DNA of 35,322 nucleotides from a virus. Position 1 is the first letter of the stretch; every line of letters starts with the position of its first letter. This document shows, one piece after another, positions 22,724-29,601 of the stretch. The DNA lies in the IMG/VR virus record IMGVR_UViG_3300036766_000661, positions 1 through 35,322 of that record. One strand, given 5' to 3'. Position numbers and translations under genes: made by a program. Under the pieces are notes generated by a model. It had not been told where the DNA came from and searched no databases. It was given only the letters and a program-made list of their open reading frames with translations.

Positions 22724-23512
22724 TCATTGCCGCCCCGGCGCCGTCAGGATGAGTCGCTGCCCGAACGAGGTTACTGGCAATCCCACTTGCCGCCAGAAAT
22801 CCGCTTCCAGAACTGTCGGCACGGCATGTTCTGCCGCCAGAGAAACCTTGGCCGTCTGCAGACCTGGTTCGCATATCACGAGGAGCTGGGACTTCCTCGT
22901 GATCCGTGGATGCGGCGTGAGGCCTGCCCATGCGGCGAGCAGCTCCGACGCATGCCTATCAAGGACCACTCCTCCTAGGGCGCAGCTGCTCTGTCCAGTG
23001 AAGACGACGACCTGACCGGTCCATTGGTGCCCAGCCGGGAGAGGCATCGGATCCTGATCGAGGAACAACTCCGCCAACGTCTCGGCCGGCGTACCCATCC
23101 GGAGGACCACGCCGAAGTATCCAGTGTCGTCGCGTCCGCGATCCCATCCGCCTGTGATCGCGGCATTCGCGGCCACGTAGTGACGATTGCTGAGCGCCCA
23201 GGCGAGGACTGGACCATATGCGACGGCATCCTCGCGACTCAGGTATCCGATCCGATTGCGATCGATCTGAACACGGATCGCGTTTCGGTCGTAGCGGTTC
23301 TCGGGCTCAGGAACCAGGGCGGCGACATGATCCCGGATGCGCGGTCCGTCGGGGGTCTTGCCTCCAGACACGATCGCGAGCGCATCCTGATAGGCATGCT
23401 CGCCGACGACGTTCAGGAGGGCGTCCGGGCGCTTGGGATTGAGGAGCCAAGCGTCCACTTGGTCGTCCTGGGTCGCGGCGGATCCATAGAGCAGTCGACG
23501 CAGGAACCCCAC
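22724..23512 (-). CDS. HIRAN-BRCT domain protein
   Basis: GTG 23512 with GGAGGGAGGA upstream gives 262 residues. A HIRAN domain lies at ~65-135 (VPEPENRYDRNAIRVQIDRN, then RIGYLSRED), a fold that binds DNA 3' ends or damaged DNA. A BRCT domain lies at ~165-250 (QVVVFTGQSSC, LDRHASELLAAWAGL, ITRKSQLLVICEPG, VPTVLEADFW). BRCT domains bind phosphopeptides or DNA ends. HIRAN-BRCT proteins occur in bacterial chromosomes with suspected repair roles. In a phage accessory island it could sense DNA damage or block rivals. Its N-terminus (VGFLRRLL) resembles that of the gene at 24518. Confidence 0.8.
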   Translation of the reverse strand: MGFLRRLLYGSAATQDDQVDAWLLNPKRPDALLNVVGEHAYQDALAIVSGGKTPDGPRIRDHVAALVPEPENRYDRNAIRVQIDRNRIGYLSREDAVAYGPVLAWALSNRHYVAANAAITGGWDRGRDDTGYFGVVLRMGTPAETLAELFLDQDPMPLPAGHQWTGQVVVFTGQSSCALGGVVLDRHASELLAAWAGLTPHPRITRKSQLLVICEPGLQTAKVSLAAEHAVPTVLEADFWRQVGLPVTSFGQRLILTAPGRQ

Positions 23513-23608
23513 GGCTCCTCCCTCCACGATGCCTGTCGCCGTCACATCACTGTGGACGCCCAGTCTCGCCCTTCTTGATCCTGGGGGCAAGGGGTTGGAT
23601 GGATGCGC

Positions 23609-23923
23609 TCAGCCGATGAAGACGGCCCGGATGTCCTCGATCGACACGGAGTCGTCGGCTGATCGCAGCCGGTAGACGATCGCGTAGACGGATGGCGACT
23701 GACCGTCGACGGTCACGAGTTGCGCCATCAGGCCGCTATTCGGACCATGACCGGGATTGAGCAGCCGCGGCATCGCGCCAGACGTGGGAGCGCCCCATTC
23801 GGGCCTCGTGGCGATGTCGACGATCGCTCGACTGATTTCCCTGCGGATGCGGAGCGGAAGGTCCGTCCGCTGCTGCTCAGCCCTTGCGCTGAACTCGACG
23901 TAGCGAACCGGACCGGACTTCAT
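23609..23923 (-). CDS. ParE/RelE-like toxin candidate
   Basis: The 104-residue protein begins MKSGPVRYVEFSARAEQQR. It has a RelE/ParE-type alpha/beta layout: two N-terminal helices rich in Arg (LRIRREISRAIVDIA), then strands (YAIVYRLRSADDSVSIEDI) ending in VFIG. Its start overlaps the upstream small gene by 47 bases on the same strand. That overlap and the size pair match a toxin-antitoxin module. The toxin would cut mRNA or poison gyrase depending on subfamily, which the sequence does not decide. Confidence 0.55.
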   Translation of the reverse strand: MKSGPVRYVEFSARAEQQRTDLPLRIRREISRAIVDIATRPEWGAPTSGAMPRLLNPGHGPNSGLMAQLVTVDGQSPSVYAIVYRLRSADDSVSIEDIRAVFIG

Positions 23924-24101
23924 ATCGGACGCCCTCGCCGGCCGCTAGCTGCCGCTCAGACTCACGCAGGTCCTCATTGAAACCCGGGGTCGACTCCAGG
24001 TAGCCCCACACGGCCGCAGACAGCGACTTCGTCTCGGGCGCGGTCTGCGACGGATGGGATCGCACGGAATCGGCGGGTCGAGCCGTCTTGCTCTGCGTCA
24101 C
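23877..24101 (-). CDS. Antitoxin candidate of the overlapping TA pair
   Basis: GTG 24101 is preceded by GAGGAGG at ideal spacing. The 74-residue product has a Ser/Thr/Pro-rich flexible N-terminus and a helical C-terminus (VWGYLESTPGFNEDLRESER, then QLAAGEGVRYEV), typical of the toxin-binding part of antitoxins. The longer frame upstream lacks a ribosome site. No clear DNA-binding domain is visible, so autoregulation is uncertain. Order antitoxin-toxin with overlap supports the call. Confidence 0.55.
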   Translation of the reverse strand: MTQSKTARPADSVRSHPSQTAPETKSLSAAVWGYLESTPGFNEDLRESERQLAAGEGVRYEVRSGSLRRVQRKG

Positions 24102-24186
24102 CCTGGCTGGCCTCCTCGTCACGCGCCACACGATGCTCGTGACCTCGCCCCCTGACCATGACCCAGACGTGGGGTACCCAGAAGTG

Positions 24187-24215
24187 CTATGCGGGAGTCT
24201 CCCATAGGTGGTCAA
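24187..24215 (-). promoter_or_regulatory. Possible promoter/operator of the TA operon
   Basis: On the minus strand TTGACC (24210-24215) is followed 17-18 bases later by a weak -10 (CATAGC or GCATAG). The inverted repeat CTATG...CATAG (24187-24207) fills the spacer. The position, ~90 bases before the antitoxin start, fits an autoregulated TA promoter. The -10 is poor, so this is tentative. Confidence 0.3.
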
Positions 24216-24264
24216 GACGTGCGCCCGGCAGCTTTTGGGGCCTCGGTTGCGACCGATGCGTATC

Positions 24265-24518
24265 CTATCGCTCGCCGGCTGCCTGGCGACGCTGGGCATG
24301 GTTGATCTCCGGCAATCCATGCCGCCGCCGTTCCTGGTTGACCATCTGATTGTAGGCGTCGGGTGTGATCTCCCCCCTCAGCACCCGGTAGGCGGGGCTG
24401 TCCGTGGGGCGGGCTCCGGAGGCACAGCGGGCCACCAGTCGGGCCGGGGCGGTATGGCCGCGCCCCAGTCGGCCACAGCGGCGCGCGGGCCGCCCAGGAC
24501 GCGCCGCAGGAATCCCAT
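24265..24518 (-). pseudogene. Frameshifted SHOCT-like small protein
   Basis: ATG 24518 has AAGGGGAGC upstream and encodes MGFLRRVLGGPRAAVADWG and a Pro/Trp-rich linker, then stops at 24378. In another frame the sequence continues SPAYRVLRGEITPDAYNQMV and on to 24265, which resembles a SHOCT-type C-terminal helix pair. Adding one C to the CCCC run (plus-strand GGGG at 24406-24409) would join both parts into ~84 residues. It is either a real broken gene or a homopolymer sequencing error. SHOCT domains are short interaction modules found at protein C-termini. Confidence 0.5.
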
Positions 24519-24623
24519 CAGCCGCTCCCCTTGTCCACACCGACCGGCACGCTTCGCCGAATCTTACGATGGTCCGCCCGGCGACGTCCGCCGGAGGATG
24601 GAGGGGATAACCCGTGGGGACCA

Positions 24624-25118
24624 TCAGCGACCCGGACGGCTGGACGCCTGAGCAGCGCGAGGCTGTTCGGCTGCGGCTGCGGACGGCCCGAACGCTCCTA
24701 GAGACCCAGCGATCAGCCCGAGAGCGTCAGCCGTCGCCGACGCCTGCCCGCGAGCGTCCGCCCGCCACTCGGTGAGCATCGCCACAAGCTGCGCGAGGAC
24801 GGCGGTCTGGCGGTCTATCGCCGCGGCCACGGGATCGCTCGCGGGGGTCTCGGAAGCGGGCGCCGCGTCGGGTCCGGCGATGCCGCGGGCGGCGTAGAAC
24901 GCCACGATCGGGCGAAGGCTGCTCGGCTGCGGCCTGGCGGCTCCCGACTCCCAGCGGGCGTAGGTCGTGCGCGCCGGGGCTTTGCCGTTCTCTGACGCCA
25001 GCGCGGCGAGGAAGTCGTCAACCGTCCACGACCGGTCAGCGCCGGGCGCCCGGAAAGCCTCACGGGACCTGATCAGCCAGGCCGCGATAGGTCCGCGTTC
25101 GTCGATGCCGCGCTTCAT
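24624..25118 (-). CDS. Phage repressor, XRE-type HTH (CI-like)
   Basis: The 164-residue protein from ATG 25118 has an XRE/HTH_3-like N-terminal region (WTVDDFLAALASENGKAPAR, then TTYARWESGAARPQPSSL) and a helical C-terminal part (AIDRQTAVLAQLVAMLTEW) likely to dimerise. No peptidase catalytic pair is seen, so it lacks a LexA-like self-cleavage domain. It is divergent from the Cro-like gene across a 142-bp operator region, as in lambdoid immunity switches. It probably keeps the lysogenic state; induction would need an antirepressor or another route. Confidence 0.7.
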   Translation of the reverse strand: MKRGIDERGPIAAWLIRSREAFRAPGADRSWTVDDFLAALASENGKAPARTTYARWESGAARPQPSSLRPIVAFYAARGIAGPDAAPASETPASDPVAAAIDRQTAVLAQLVAMLTEWRADARGQASATADALGLIAGSLGAFGPSAAAAEQPRAAQASSRPGR

Positions 25119-25127
25119 GTCGGATGC

Positions 25128-25156
25128 ACCGTAGGCGCATGTAAAGCGGCTGTCAA
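25128..25156 (-). promoter_or_regulatory. Repressor promoter (PRM-like)
   Basis: Minus strand: -35 TTGACA (25151-25156), spacer of exactly 17, -10 TACGGT (25128-25133), nine bases before the repressor ATG. The -35 is perfect and the -10 weak, as expected for a promoter that needs activation. The short distance leaves almost no 5' leader. Confidence 0.6.
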
Positions 25157-25159
25157 TAC

Positions 25160-25192
25160 CCAATCGGCACAACGGCGCACAACGGCGCACAC
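25160..25192. repeat. Short tandem repeats upstream of the repressor -35
   Basis: The units TCGGCACAA, CGGCGCACAA and CGGCGCACAC follow one another between the two promoters. They may be binding sites for the repressor or Cro, or for a host factor. Reverse-strand TGTGCCGA resembles the core of the operators at 25209-25265. Confidence 0.4.
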
Positions 25193-25208
25193 ATCCAGCA
25201 CGCGCCGC

Positions 25209-25265
25209 AACATGCCTACATGTAGTTGACATGTGCCGACACGTCGCCTAACATGCCGACATGTT
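25209..25265. promoter_or_regulatory. Three 16-bp operators of the immunity switch
   Basis: Sites at 25209-25224 (AACATGCCTACATGTA), 25230-25245 (CATGTGCCGACACGTC) and 25250-25265 (AACATGCCGACATGTT) share the core TGCC[G/T]ACA. They are spaced 20-21 bp apart, about two helical turns. The third is a perfect 6-4-6 inverted repeat covering the -10 and start codon of cro. The layout resembles lambda OR1-OR3. Confidence 0.7.
25226..25254 (+). promoter_or_regulatory. Early promoter for the cro operon (PR-like)
   Basis: TTGACA (25226-25231), spacer of exactly 17, and TAACAT (25249-25254) form a strong promoter. The ATG of cro is six bases after the -10, so transcription should start at or next to the A of the ATG, giving a leaderless mRNA. 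Operators 2 and 3 cover both hexamers. Confidence 0.8.
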
Positions 25266-25476
25266 CACCACCACCGACGGCACGACCCTTGCCGAGCAGC
25301 GCAAGGCCGCCGGCGTCACCATCTCGCAGCTCGCCAAGGCGGTCGGCGTGAGCCGCCCGACGGTCTACGCATGGGAGGCCGAACCGGCGCTGGGCGAGAT
25401 CCCCGCGCGCCGCTACCTGGACGCGCTGCACCGGCTCGTCAACGAGTACCCGCCCCGTCCACAGGTGACGGGGTGA
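25261..25476 (+). CDS. cro: Cro-like HTH_3 protein
   Basis: The 71-residue protein is a single XRE-type HTH: LAEQRKAAGVTISQLAKAVG, then VSRPTVYAWEAE. It is first in the early operon and divergent from the repressor. It probably binds the same operators and shuts off the repressor promoter, favouring lytic growth. No ribosome site fits because the mRNA is predicted to be leaderless. Its stop overlaps the next GTG. Confidence 0.75.
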   Translation: MFTTTDGTTLAEQRKAAGVTISQLAKAVGVSRPTVYAWEAEPALGEIPARRYLDALHRLVNEYPPRPQVTG

Positions 25477-25694
25477 CCGCCGACCCCGGCTCCCTCGTCG
25501 CCATCAGCCGCGCCACCGCGATGCTGGCCGAGGCGCGGACGCTCGAGGACGTGCGCGGCATCCGGGACCTGGCAGAGGCCGCCCGCGTCTACGCCCGAGC
25601 GCACGACCTCGGGAGCGAGGCGGCCATGCGCGAGGGGCGTGTCTGGCACGTCCTGTGCGCGCCGGCCAAGAAGCCCACGGCGGGCGTGCTCTAG
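25473..25694 (+). CDS. Small helical early protein
   Basis: GTG 25473 overlaps the cro stop. The 73-residue product has a helix-rich core (AISRATAMLAEARTLEDVRG, then IRDLAEAARVYARAHDLG) of a type often found directly before MT-A70 methyltransferase genes in phages, where longer versions continue into a second helical region. Here the second half diverges (VWHVLCAPAKKP). Function unknown. Confidence 0.65.
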   Translation: MTADPGSLVAISRATAMLAEARTLEDVRGIRDLAEAARVYARAHDLGSEAAMREGRVWHVLCAPAKKPTAGVL

Positions 25695-26245
25695 TGGCCG
25701 CCTACCGGACGCTGGTCGTCGACCCGCCGTGGCCCGAGCGCGGCGGGGGCGGGCGCGGCGCGCAGGAGCACTACGCCGTCATGGGCGTCGCGGACATCGC
25801 GCCCCTCGTCACGGGATCCGCGAGCTGGACGCCGGCGGACGACGCGCACCTGTACCTGTGGGCGACCAACACGCACCTTCCCGCCGCGATCGCGATGGTG
25901 GGCGAGCTGGGCTTCCGCTACATCACATGCCTGACGTGGGCCAAGGACCGGATCGGGCTCGGGCAGTACTTCCGCGGCCAGACCGAGCACGTCCTGTTCG
26001 GCGTCCGGGGCTCGCTCCCCGTCGGGCCCGCCGACCGCCTGCCCACGCTGTTCCACGCGCGCCGCCTGGAGCACTCCCGCAAGCCCGACCGCTTCTACGA
26101 GATCGTTGAGCAGGTCAGCCCCGAGCCGCGGCTGGAGATGTTCGCCCGCCGCCGTCGGGTCGGCTGGGACGTGTGGGGGAATGAGGCGCCTGACGCATCG
26201 CAGGCGCGGTCTCAGGTGCCCATGTTCGCGGAGTCCGTGGCGTGA
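25694..26245 (+). CDS. MT-A70 family adenine methyltransferase
   Basis: The 183-residue enzyme from GTG 25694 has the catalytic DPPW near residue 10, and the later family features TWAKDRIGLGQYFRGQTEHV, HSRKPDRFYEIVEQ and GWDVWGNE. It methylates adenine N6 in DNA. Phage members protect the genome from host restriction or mark it for regulation. The frame is open upstream of the GTG but that part overlaps the previous gene. The stop overlaps the next gene. Confidence 0.85.
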   Translation: MAAYRTLVVDPPWPERGGGGRGAQEHYAVMGVADIAPLVTGSASWTPADDAHLYLWATNTHLPAAIAMVGELGFRYITCLTWAKDRIGLGQYFRGQTEHVLFGVRGSLPVGPADRLPTLFHARRLEHSRKPDRFYEIVEQVSPEPRLEMFARRRRVGWDVWGNEAPDASQARSQVPMFAESVA

Positions 26246-26628
26246 TGATGCTGACCATCCTCCGAGGCGAGAGCCAGCGGGCGTTCGTCGAGCGCACGCT
26301 CCGCGAGCGCGGGGAGATCTCGGCATTCGATGCGATGTACCGGCTCGCCGACGACACGGGACACGAGCGCGGCGTGACGCGCCTCGCGGCAGTCATCGGC
26401 GACCTCCGAGAGCGCGGCTGGGACATCGAGACCCGCGGACTGCCCGGGGAGCAGGCGACCTATTTGCTGCGGCGAGCCGCGAATGGTGACCGGCCGCCGA
26501 CGTCTCCTTGGCGGTGCTCCACGTGCAGCAGCCCGCCTCGCGCTGAGCCCGAACCGTGGCTCGGCGGTTTTGGCCGTGCGCGATGCCCGTCCTGCGGGGA
26601 GATCCGGATGTTCCGGAGAGTCGCATGA
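26245..26628 (+). CDS. Winged-HTH plus zinc-ribbon early protein
   Basis: The 127-residue protein has a helix-turn-helix N-terminal domain (FVERTLRERGEISAFDAMYR, then RLAAVIGDLRERGWDIET) and a C-terminal zinc ribbon (CSTCSS and CPSCGE). The start is ATG 26245 (or 26248), overlapping the MT-A70 stop. Proteins with this plan occur in early regions of actinobacterial phages, with roles in transcription or replication unproven. Confidence 0.65.
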   Translation: MMLTILRGESQRAFVERTLRERGEISAFDAMYRLADDTGHERGVTRLAAVIGDLRERGWDIETRGLPGEQATYLLRRAANGDRPPTSPWRCSTCSSPPRAEPEPWLGGFGRARCPSCGEIRMFRRVA

Positions 26629-26756
26629 GCCCCCTCGCCCTCTTCCGCTCCCTGCCCTTCCGTGAGCGGCTGGGGATCGTCGTCGGGGTGCCCATCGTCA
26701 TGGCGTGGTGCTGGGCCATCGTCAGTCTCGGGATCATCGCGGGAGGGCCGAAGTGA
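26625..26756 (+). CDS. Small single-helix membrane protein (43 aa)
   Basis: ATG 26625 overlaps the previous stop. The product has a short amphipathic start (MSPLALFRSLPFRERLG) and one membrane helix (IVVGVPIVMAWCWAIVSLGI) ending in IIAGGPK. A related protein with the same ending (IIAGSPA) is encoded at 30503, so the phage carries two paralogues. Superinfection exclusion is a possible role. Confidence 0.6.
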   Translation: MSPLALFRSLPFRERLGIVVGVPIVMAWCWAIVSLGIIAGGPK

Positions 26757-27202
26757 ACGAGCAATGCCCGGTGTGCGGCGGCGAGGGCCGGGTCTACCGG
26801 AGGACCCCGGCCTACGAGGCGATGGTCGCGGCCGCGACCGGATGGACGTTTCGTGGGTCGGCGCGGCGGAACTGGTGGCGAGAGTGCAATCCGTGCGGCG
26901 GCTCCGGTCTGATCTCCGCGCCTCTCGCCGAGGCCGACCGCGAGGCCGAAGAAGATCGCGCACTCGGCGCGGCGTGGCGGCGGGCTGAGGCAGCGCTGCC
27001 GGAAGGGTGGACATTCCACGGCGTCCGTCCGCTCGCCGGTCAGTGGTGGGCCATGGCGATGGCACCGGCGCTGGCGGGTGGCATCGCCTGCGATCAGGGC
27101 GAGCTCCACCACCAGCCGCCCGAGCACATCGGGGTTTATGGCGCCACCCCGACTGCCGCGCTACTCGCCCTCATCGAGCGTCTGGAGGCCCGCCGTGGAT
27201 GA
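26753..27202 (+). CDS. DnaJ-type zinc-finger early protein
   Basis: GTG 26753 starts a 149-residue protein with two CxxCGGxG motifs (CPVCGGEGRVY and CNPCGGSGLI), the zinc-finger pattern of DnaJ. An acidic helix follows (EADREAEEDRALGAAWRR), then a C-terminal domain (MAPALAGGIACDQGELHH). No J-domain is present. Probable nucleic-acid or protein binding; function unknown. Confidence 0.65.
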   Translation: MNEQCPVCGGEGRVYRRTPAYEAMVAAATGWTFRGSARRNWWRECNPCGGSGLISAPLAEADREAEEDRALGAAWRRAEAALPEGWTFHGVRPLAGQWWAMAMAPALAGGIACDQGELHHQPPEHIGVYGATPTAALLALIERLEARRG

Positions 27203-27425
27203 CCGCACTCATTGCTGTCCGCAGTGCGGGAGTCTGGCAACCCACGAGCTGCTGACGAGGGACGGCCTGTCGTTCGATCCGCCACTTCTCTCCTGCCTGC
27301 CTGGCGCGAAGGTCCACGGCCTGCACCTGAGCCGCGAGTTGACGCGACGCGATTTCGGGCTCCCGGCACGGCGACGGATGGAGGCGTCGGGCGGCCGGTG
27401 GGGGCATGAGGGCCATGCCGGGTGA
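27195..27425 (+). CDS. Small zinc-ribbon protein
   Basis: GTG 27195 overlaps the previous gene by eight bases. The 76-residue product begins MDDRTHCCPQCGSLATHELL with one CPxC pair and a later Cys (LLSCLPG), then a basic C-terminus. A small zinc-binding protein of unknown role, kept within the coupled early operon. Confidence 0.55.
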   Translation: MDDRTHCCPQCGSLATHELLTRDGLSFDPPLLSCLPGAKVHGLHLSRELTRRDFGLPARRRMEASGGRWGHEGHAG

Positions 27426-27624
27426 CATCGTGATCGTCGCCGAACGCCGCTACCGCGTCCACCACCAGACTGGCGCGAGCCTCGTCTGCCGGCCGATCTC
27501 GGGCGGGATGGACCTGCTCGTCGATCTGGCGGATCTGCAATGGGACCCGGTGCGCGACCTGTTTGTCGTGCGCCTGGCCGGCTCTCCGGAATGGGACGAT
27601 CAGCCTGCGGGGGTCGCGCGATGA
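27406..27624 (+). CDS. Small hypothetical early protein (72 aa)
   Basis: The product (MRAMPGDIVIVAERRYRVHH...) is strand-rich with an OB-like or SH3-like pattern (DIVIVAERRYRVHHQTGASL, then DLLVDLADLQWDPVRDLFVV). An in-frame ATG at 27415 is an alternative start. It overlaps both neighbours and directly precedes the nuclease gene. No family recognised. Confidence 0.6.
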   Translation: MRAMPGDIVIVAERRYRVHHQTGASLVCRPISGGMDLLVDLADLQWDPVRDLFVVRLAGSPEWDDQPAGVAR

Positions 27625-28463
27625 GCGGTCCGAAGGCGGCGACCACCACGGCCAAGGGCCGGACCTACGGTCTGGAGTTGCCCCCGCCGGATGGACTGGT
27701 TTCTCTCTGGTCGGTCACCACGATCATCGGCGGTGGTGCGCCGAAGCCGGCCCTGCTGCCGTGGGGCATCAAGGCGACCGCTGAGTACGCGGTGGCGAAC
27801 TGGGAGCGTCTCGCAGCGATGGCACGGGCAGCCGACGGGGAGCCCGATGCACTCGCGAGCGTCGTCGGATGGCTCAAGGGCGCGCCCTATCGGGACCGGG
27901 ACAAGAAGGCCGATCTCGGCACACTGTTCCATTCGATCGCAGAGGCGCACGCGCTCGGCAAGCCGCGACCGCTCGTGACCCCGGAGGTCGCGCCGCTCGT
28001 TGTGCAGTTCGAGCGGTTCCTCGCTGACTGGCGCCCTGAAATCCTCATGAGCGAGGCGACCGTCTATCACCGCGCCGAGAGCTATGCCGGCACACTCGAC
28101 GCGATCATGCGGCTCGGCGGTCGGACCGTCCTGGCCGACTACAAGACGGGCAAGGACGTCTATCCCGAGGTTGCACTGCAGCTCTCGGCGTACGCGAGAG
28201 CCGAAGGTGTCTACCTCGCGCCGGGGTCCGTCGCCACCCTGCCGTCGCTCGATGGCGCCGTGGTGATCCACGTTACCGACGCTGCATATCGGGTGGTCCC
28301 GGTCGATATCGGGGAATCGGCGTGGCGGTCATTCCGCTATGTCCGCGAGGTCTTCCGCTGGATGGACGAGATCAGCAAGGGCGTGCTCAGCGAGCCGCTC
28401 ACGGCGCCAGTCTGGCCAGCGCCCGCCCGAAAGCCACGCGCGCCCCGGAAGGTGGCCGCCTGA
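27621..28463 (+). CDS. PD-(D/E)XK nuclease, Cas4/RecB-like
   Basis: The 280-residue protein carries the nuclease core near residues 150-200: AGTLDAI with the metal-binding Asp, VLADYKTGK with the D-x-K pair, and LQLSAYARAEG with the QxxxY helix. A conserved HSIAEAHALG helix lies upstream. It probably degrades or trims DNA ends for recombination and replication. It has no cysteine cluster, so it lacks the iron-sulphur site of true Cas4. It is followed at once by the Gp3-like gene. Confidence 0.8.
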   Translation: MSGPKAATTTAKGRTYGLELPPPDGLVSLWSVTTIIGGGAPKPALLPWGIKATAEYAVANWERLAAMARAADGEPDALASVVGWLKGAPYRDRDKKADLGTLFHSIAEAHALGKPRPLVTPEVAPLVVQFERFLADWRPEILMSEATVYHRAESYAGTLDAIMRLGGRTVLADYKTGKDVYPEVALQLSAYARAEGVYLAPGSVATLPSLDGAVVIHVTDAAYRVVPVDIGESAWRSFRYVREVFRWMDEISKGVLSEPLTAPVWPAPARKPRAPRKVAA

Positions 28464-29593
28464 TGCCCATCGTGGATATCCAGCGGCAGATGGTCGAGCT
28501 CGGCCGGATCCGTACAGGTGACCAAGTCGAGTTCCAGGATCAGACCGGGAAGACGAAGCTTCGCCCCCGCAAGCTCGAAACGTTCCGACTGACCAGCCCC
28601 AGTCGTCTGCTCATCGATGCCGTCGCGGCCGCGTATGGCGGCCAAGTGAGCGGGTGGGGCGAGCAGTGGCAGGTGGTGGTGACCACAGAATCGCTGCCGA
28701 TCATGCTGCCGCCGGGGCAGGGCCTTTCGCAATGGTATGAGCTCTGGTCGGGCGGCGGCTGCCAGCGACGCTGCGACGGTCTTCGCCAAGCGATCGTGGA
28801 CGAGCCATGCGCCTGCCCGGCCGACAAGGGCGAGCGGCGCGACCTCGCGGCCAAGGGCCAGGCCTGTAAGCCCACCACGCGGCTCAACGTCGTGCTGCCG
28901 GAGCTCCCGGGGCTCGGCGTCTGGCGGTTGGAGAGCCACGGCTACTACGCCGCGGTCGAACTGGCGGGGACCGCCGAGTACCTGGCGATGGCCACAGCGG
29001 CCGGGCACCGCATCCCGGCCCGTCTGCGGCTCGTCAAGCGCGAGATGAAGCGACCCGCCACCGGGCGGGACGGCCAGCCGACCATCCAGACGCGGAAGTT
29101 CGCCGTCCCGACGATTGACCTCGACATGCGGATCGCAGATCTGCTGGCGGGCGAGATCCCGACGATCAGTGGTCGCCCCGTCGCTACCCCGGCGCTGCCG
29201 GCCGGCCCGGTCAACCGGCGCGAGCGCGTAGCCCGCCCAGCGCTTCCCTCGGGCACGTCATTGCCCGAAGAGGCCAACCTCGCGCGGCCGGGCCGACCTC
29301 CGCTGCCTGAACCGCCGAAGATCATCGAGCAACCCATGAGCGCGCCGGCGGCCGATCCGGCCGCGATTGTCCGAGCCCAGATGGCGGAGGCGGAGCCCGC
29401 GAGCGCGCCGCAGTCCGCCCCTGTGCCTCCATCCGACGCCAATTGCCGCTGGGCGCTCGGCCAGGGCCCGGGCAAGCCGGGCCTGATCTGCGGGCTGCCG
29501 CTGGCGGATGGCAAACATTCGGGCGACCACGGTTGGATCGCCATCGCGTTGAGCGCCGGTGGGCGAGTCATGCCGCCCGAACAGGCGGCATAG
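28463..29593 (+). CDS. Gp3-like protein (phiC31 RDF family)
   Basis: The 376-residue protein matches the family of phiC31 Gp3, the recombination directionality factor of a serine integrase: KLETFRLTSPSRLLIDAVAA, LSQWYELWSGGGCQRRCDG, CACPADKGERRDLAAKG, ACKPTTRLNVVLPELPGLGV and WRLESHGYYAAVELAGTAEY. The cysteines probably bind zinc. The C-terminal ~150 residues are Pro/Ala-rich and disordered. This phage has a tyrosine integrase, so the RDF role is unlikely. Pairing with the Cas4-like nuclease suggests the ancestral role is DNA recombination or replication. Confidence 0.8.
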   Translation: MPIVDIQRQMVELGRIRTGDQVEFQDQTGKTKLRPRKLETFRLTSPSRLLIDAVAAAYGGQVSGWGEQWQVVVTTESLPIMLPPGQGLSQWYELWSGGGCQRRCDGLRQAIVDEPCACPADKGERRDLAAKGQACKPTTRLNVVLPELPGLGVWRLESHGYYAAVELAGTAEYLAMATAAGHRIPARLRLVKREMKRPATGRDGQPTIQTRKFAVPTIDLDMRIADLLAGEIPTISGRPVATPALPAGPVNRRERVARPALPSGTSLPEEANLARPGRPPLPEPPKIIEQPMSAPAADPAAIVRAQMAEAEPASAPQSAPVPPSDANCRWALGQGPGKPGLICGLPLADGKHSGDHGWIAIALSAGGRVMPPEQAA

Positions 29594-29601
29594 GAGCCGC
29601 C

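Noticed and set aside
22442-23578. Several plus-strand ORFs opposite the accessory island
   Set aside because: They are antisense to the membrane/GAF-like and HIRAN-BRCT genes, which carry recognisable domains and good ribosome sites.
24615-24776. A GTG-start plus-strand ORF (about 52 aa) near 24615
   Set aside because: Most of it is antisense to the C-terminus of the repressor gene and it has no recognisable content.
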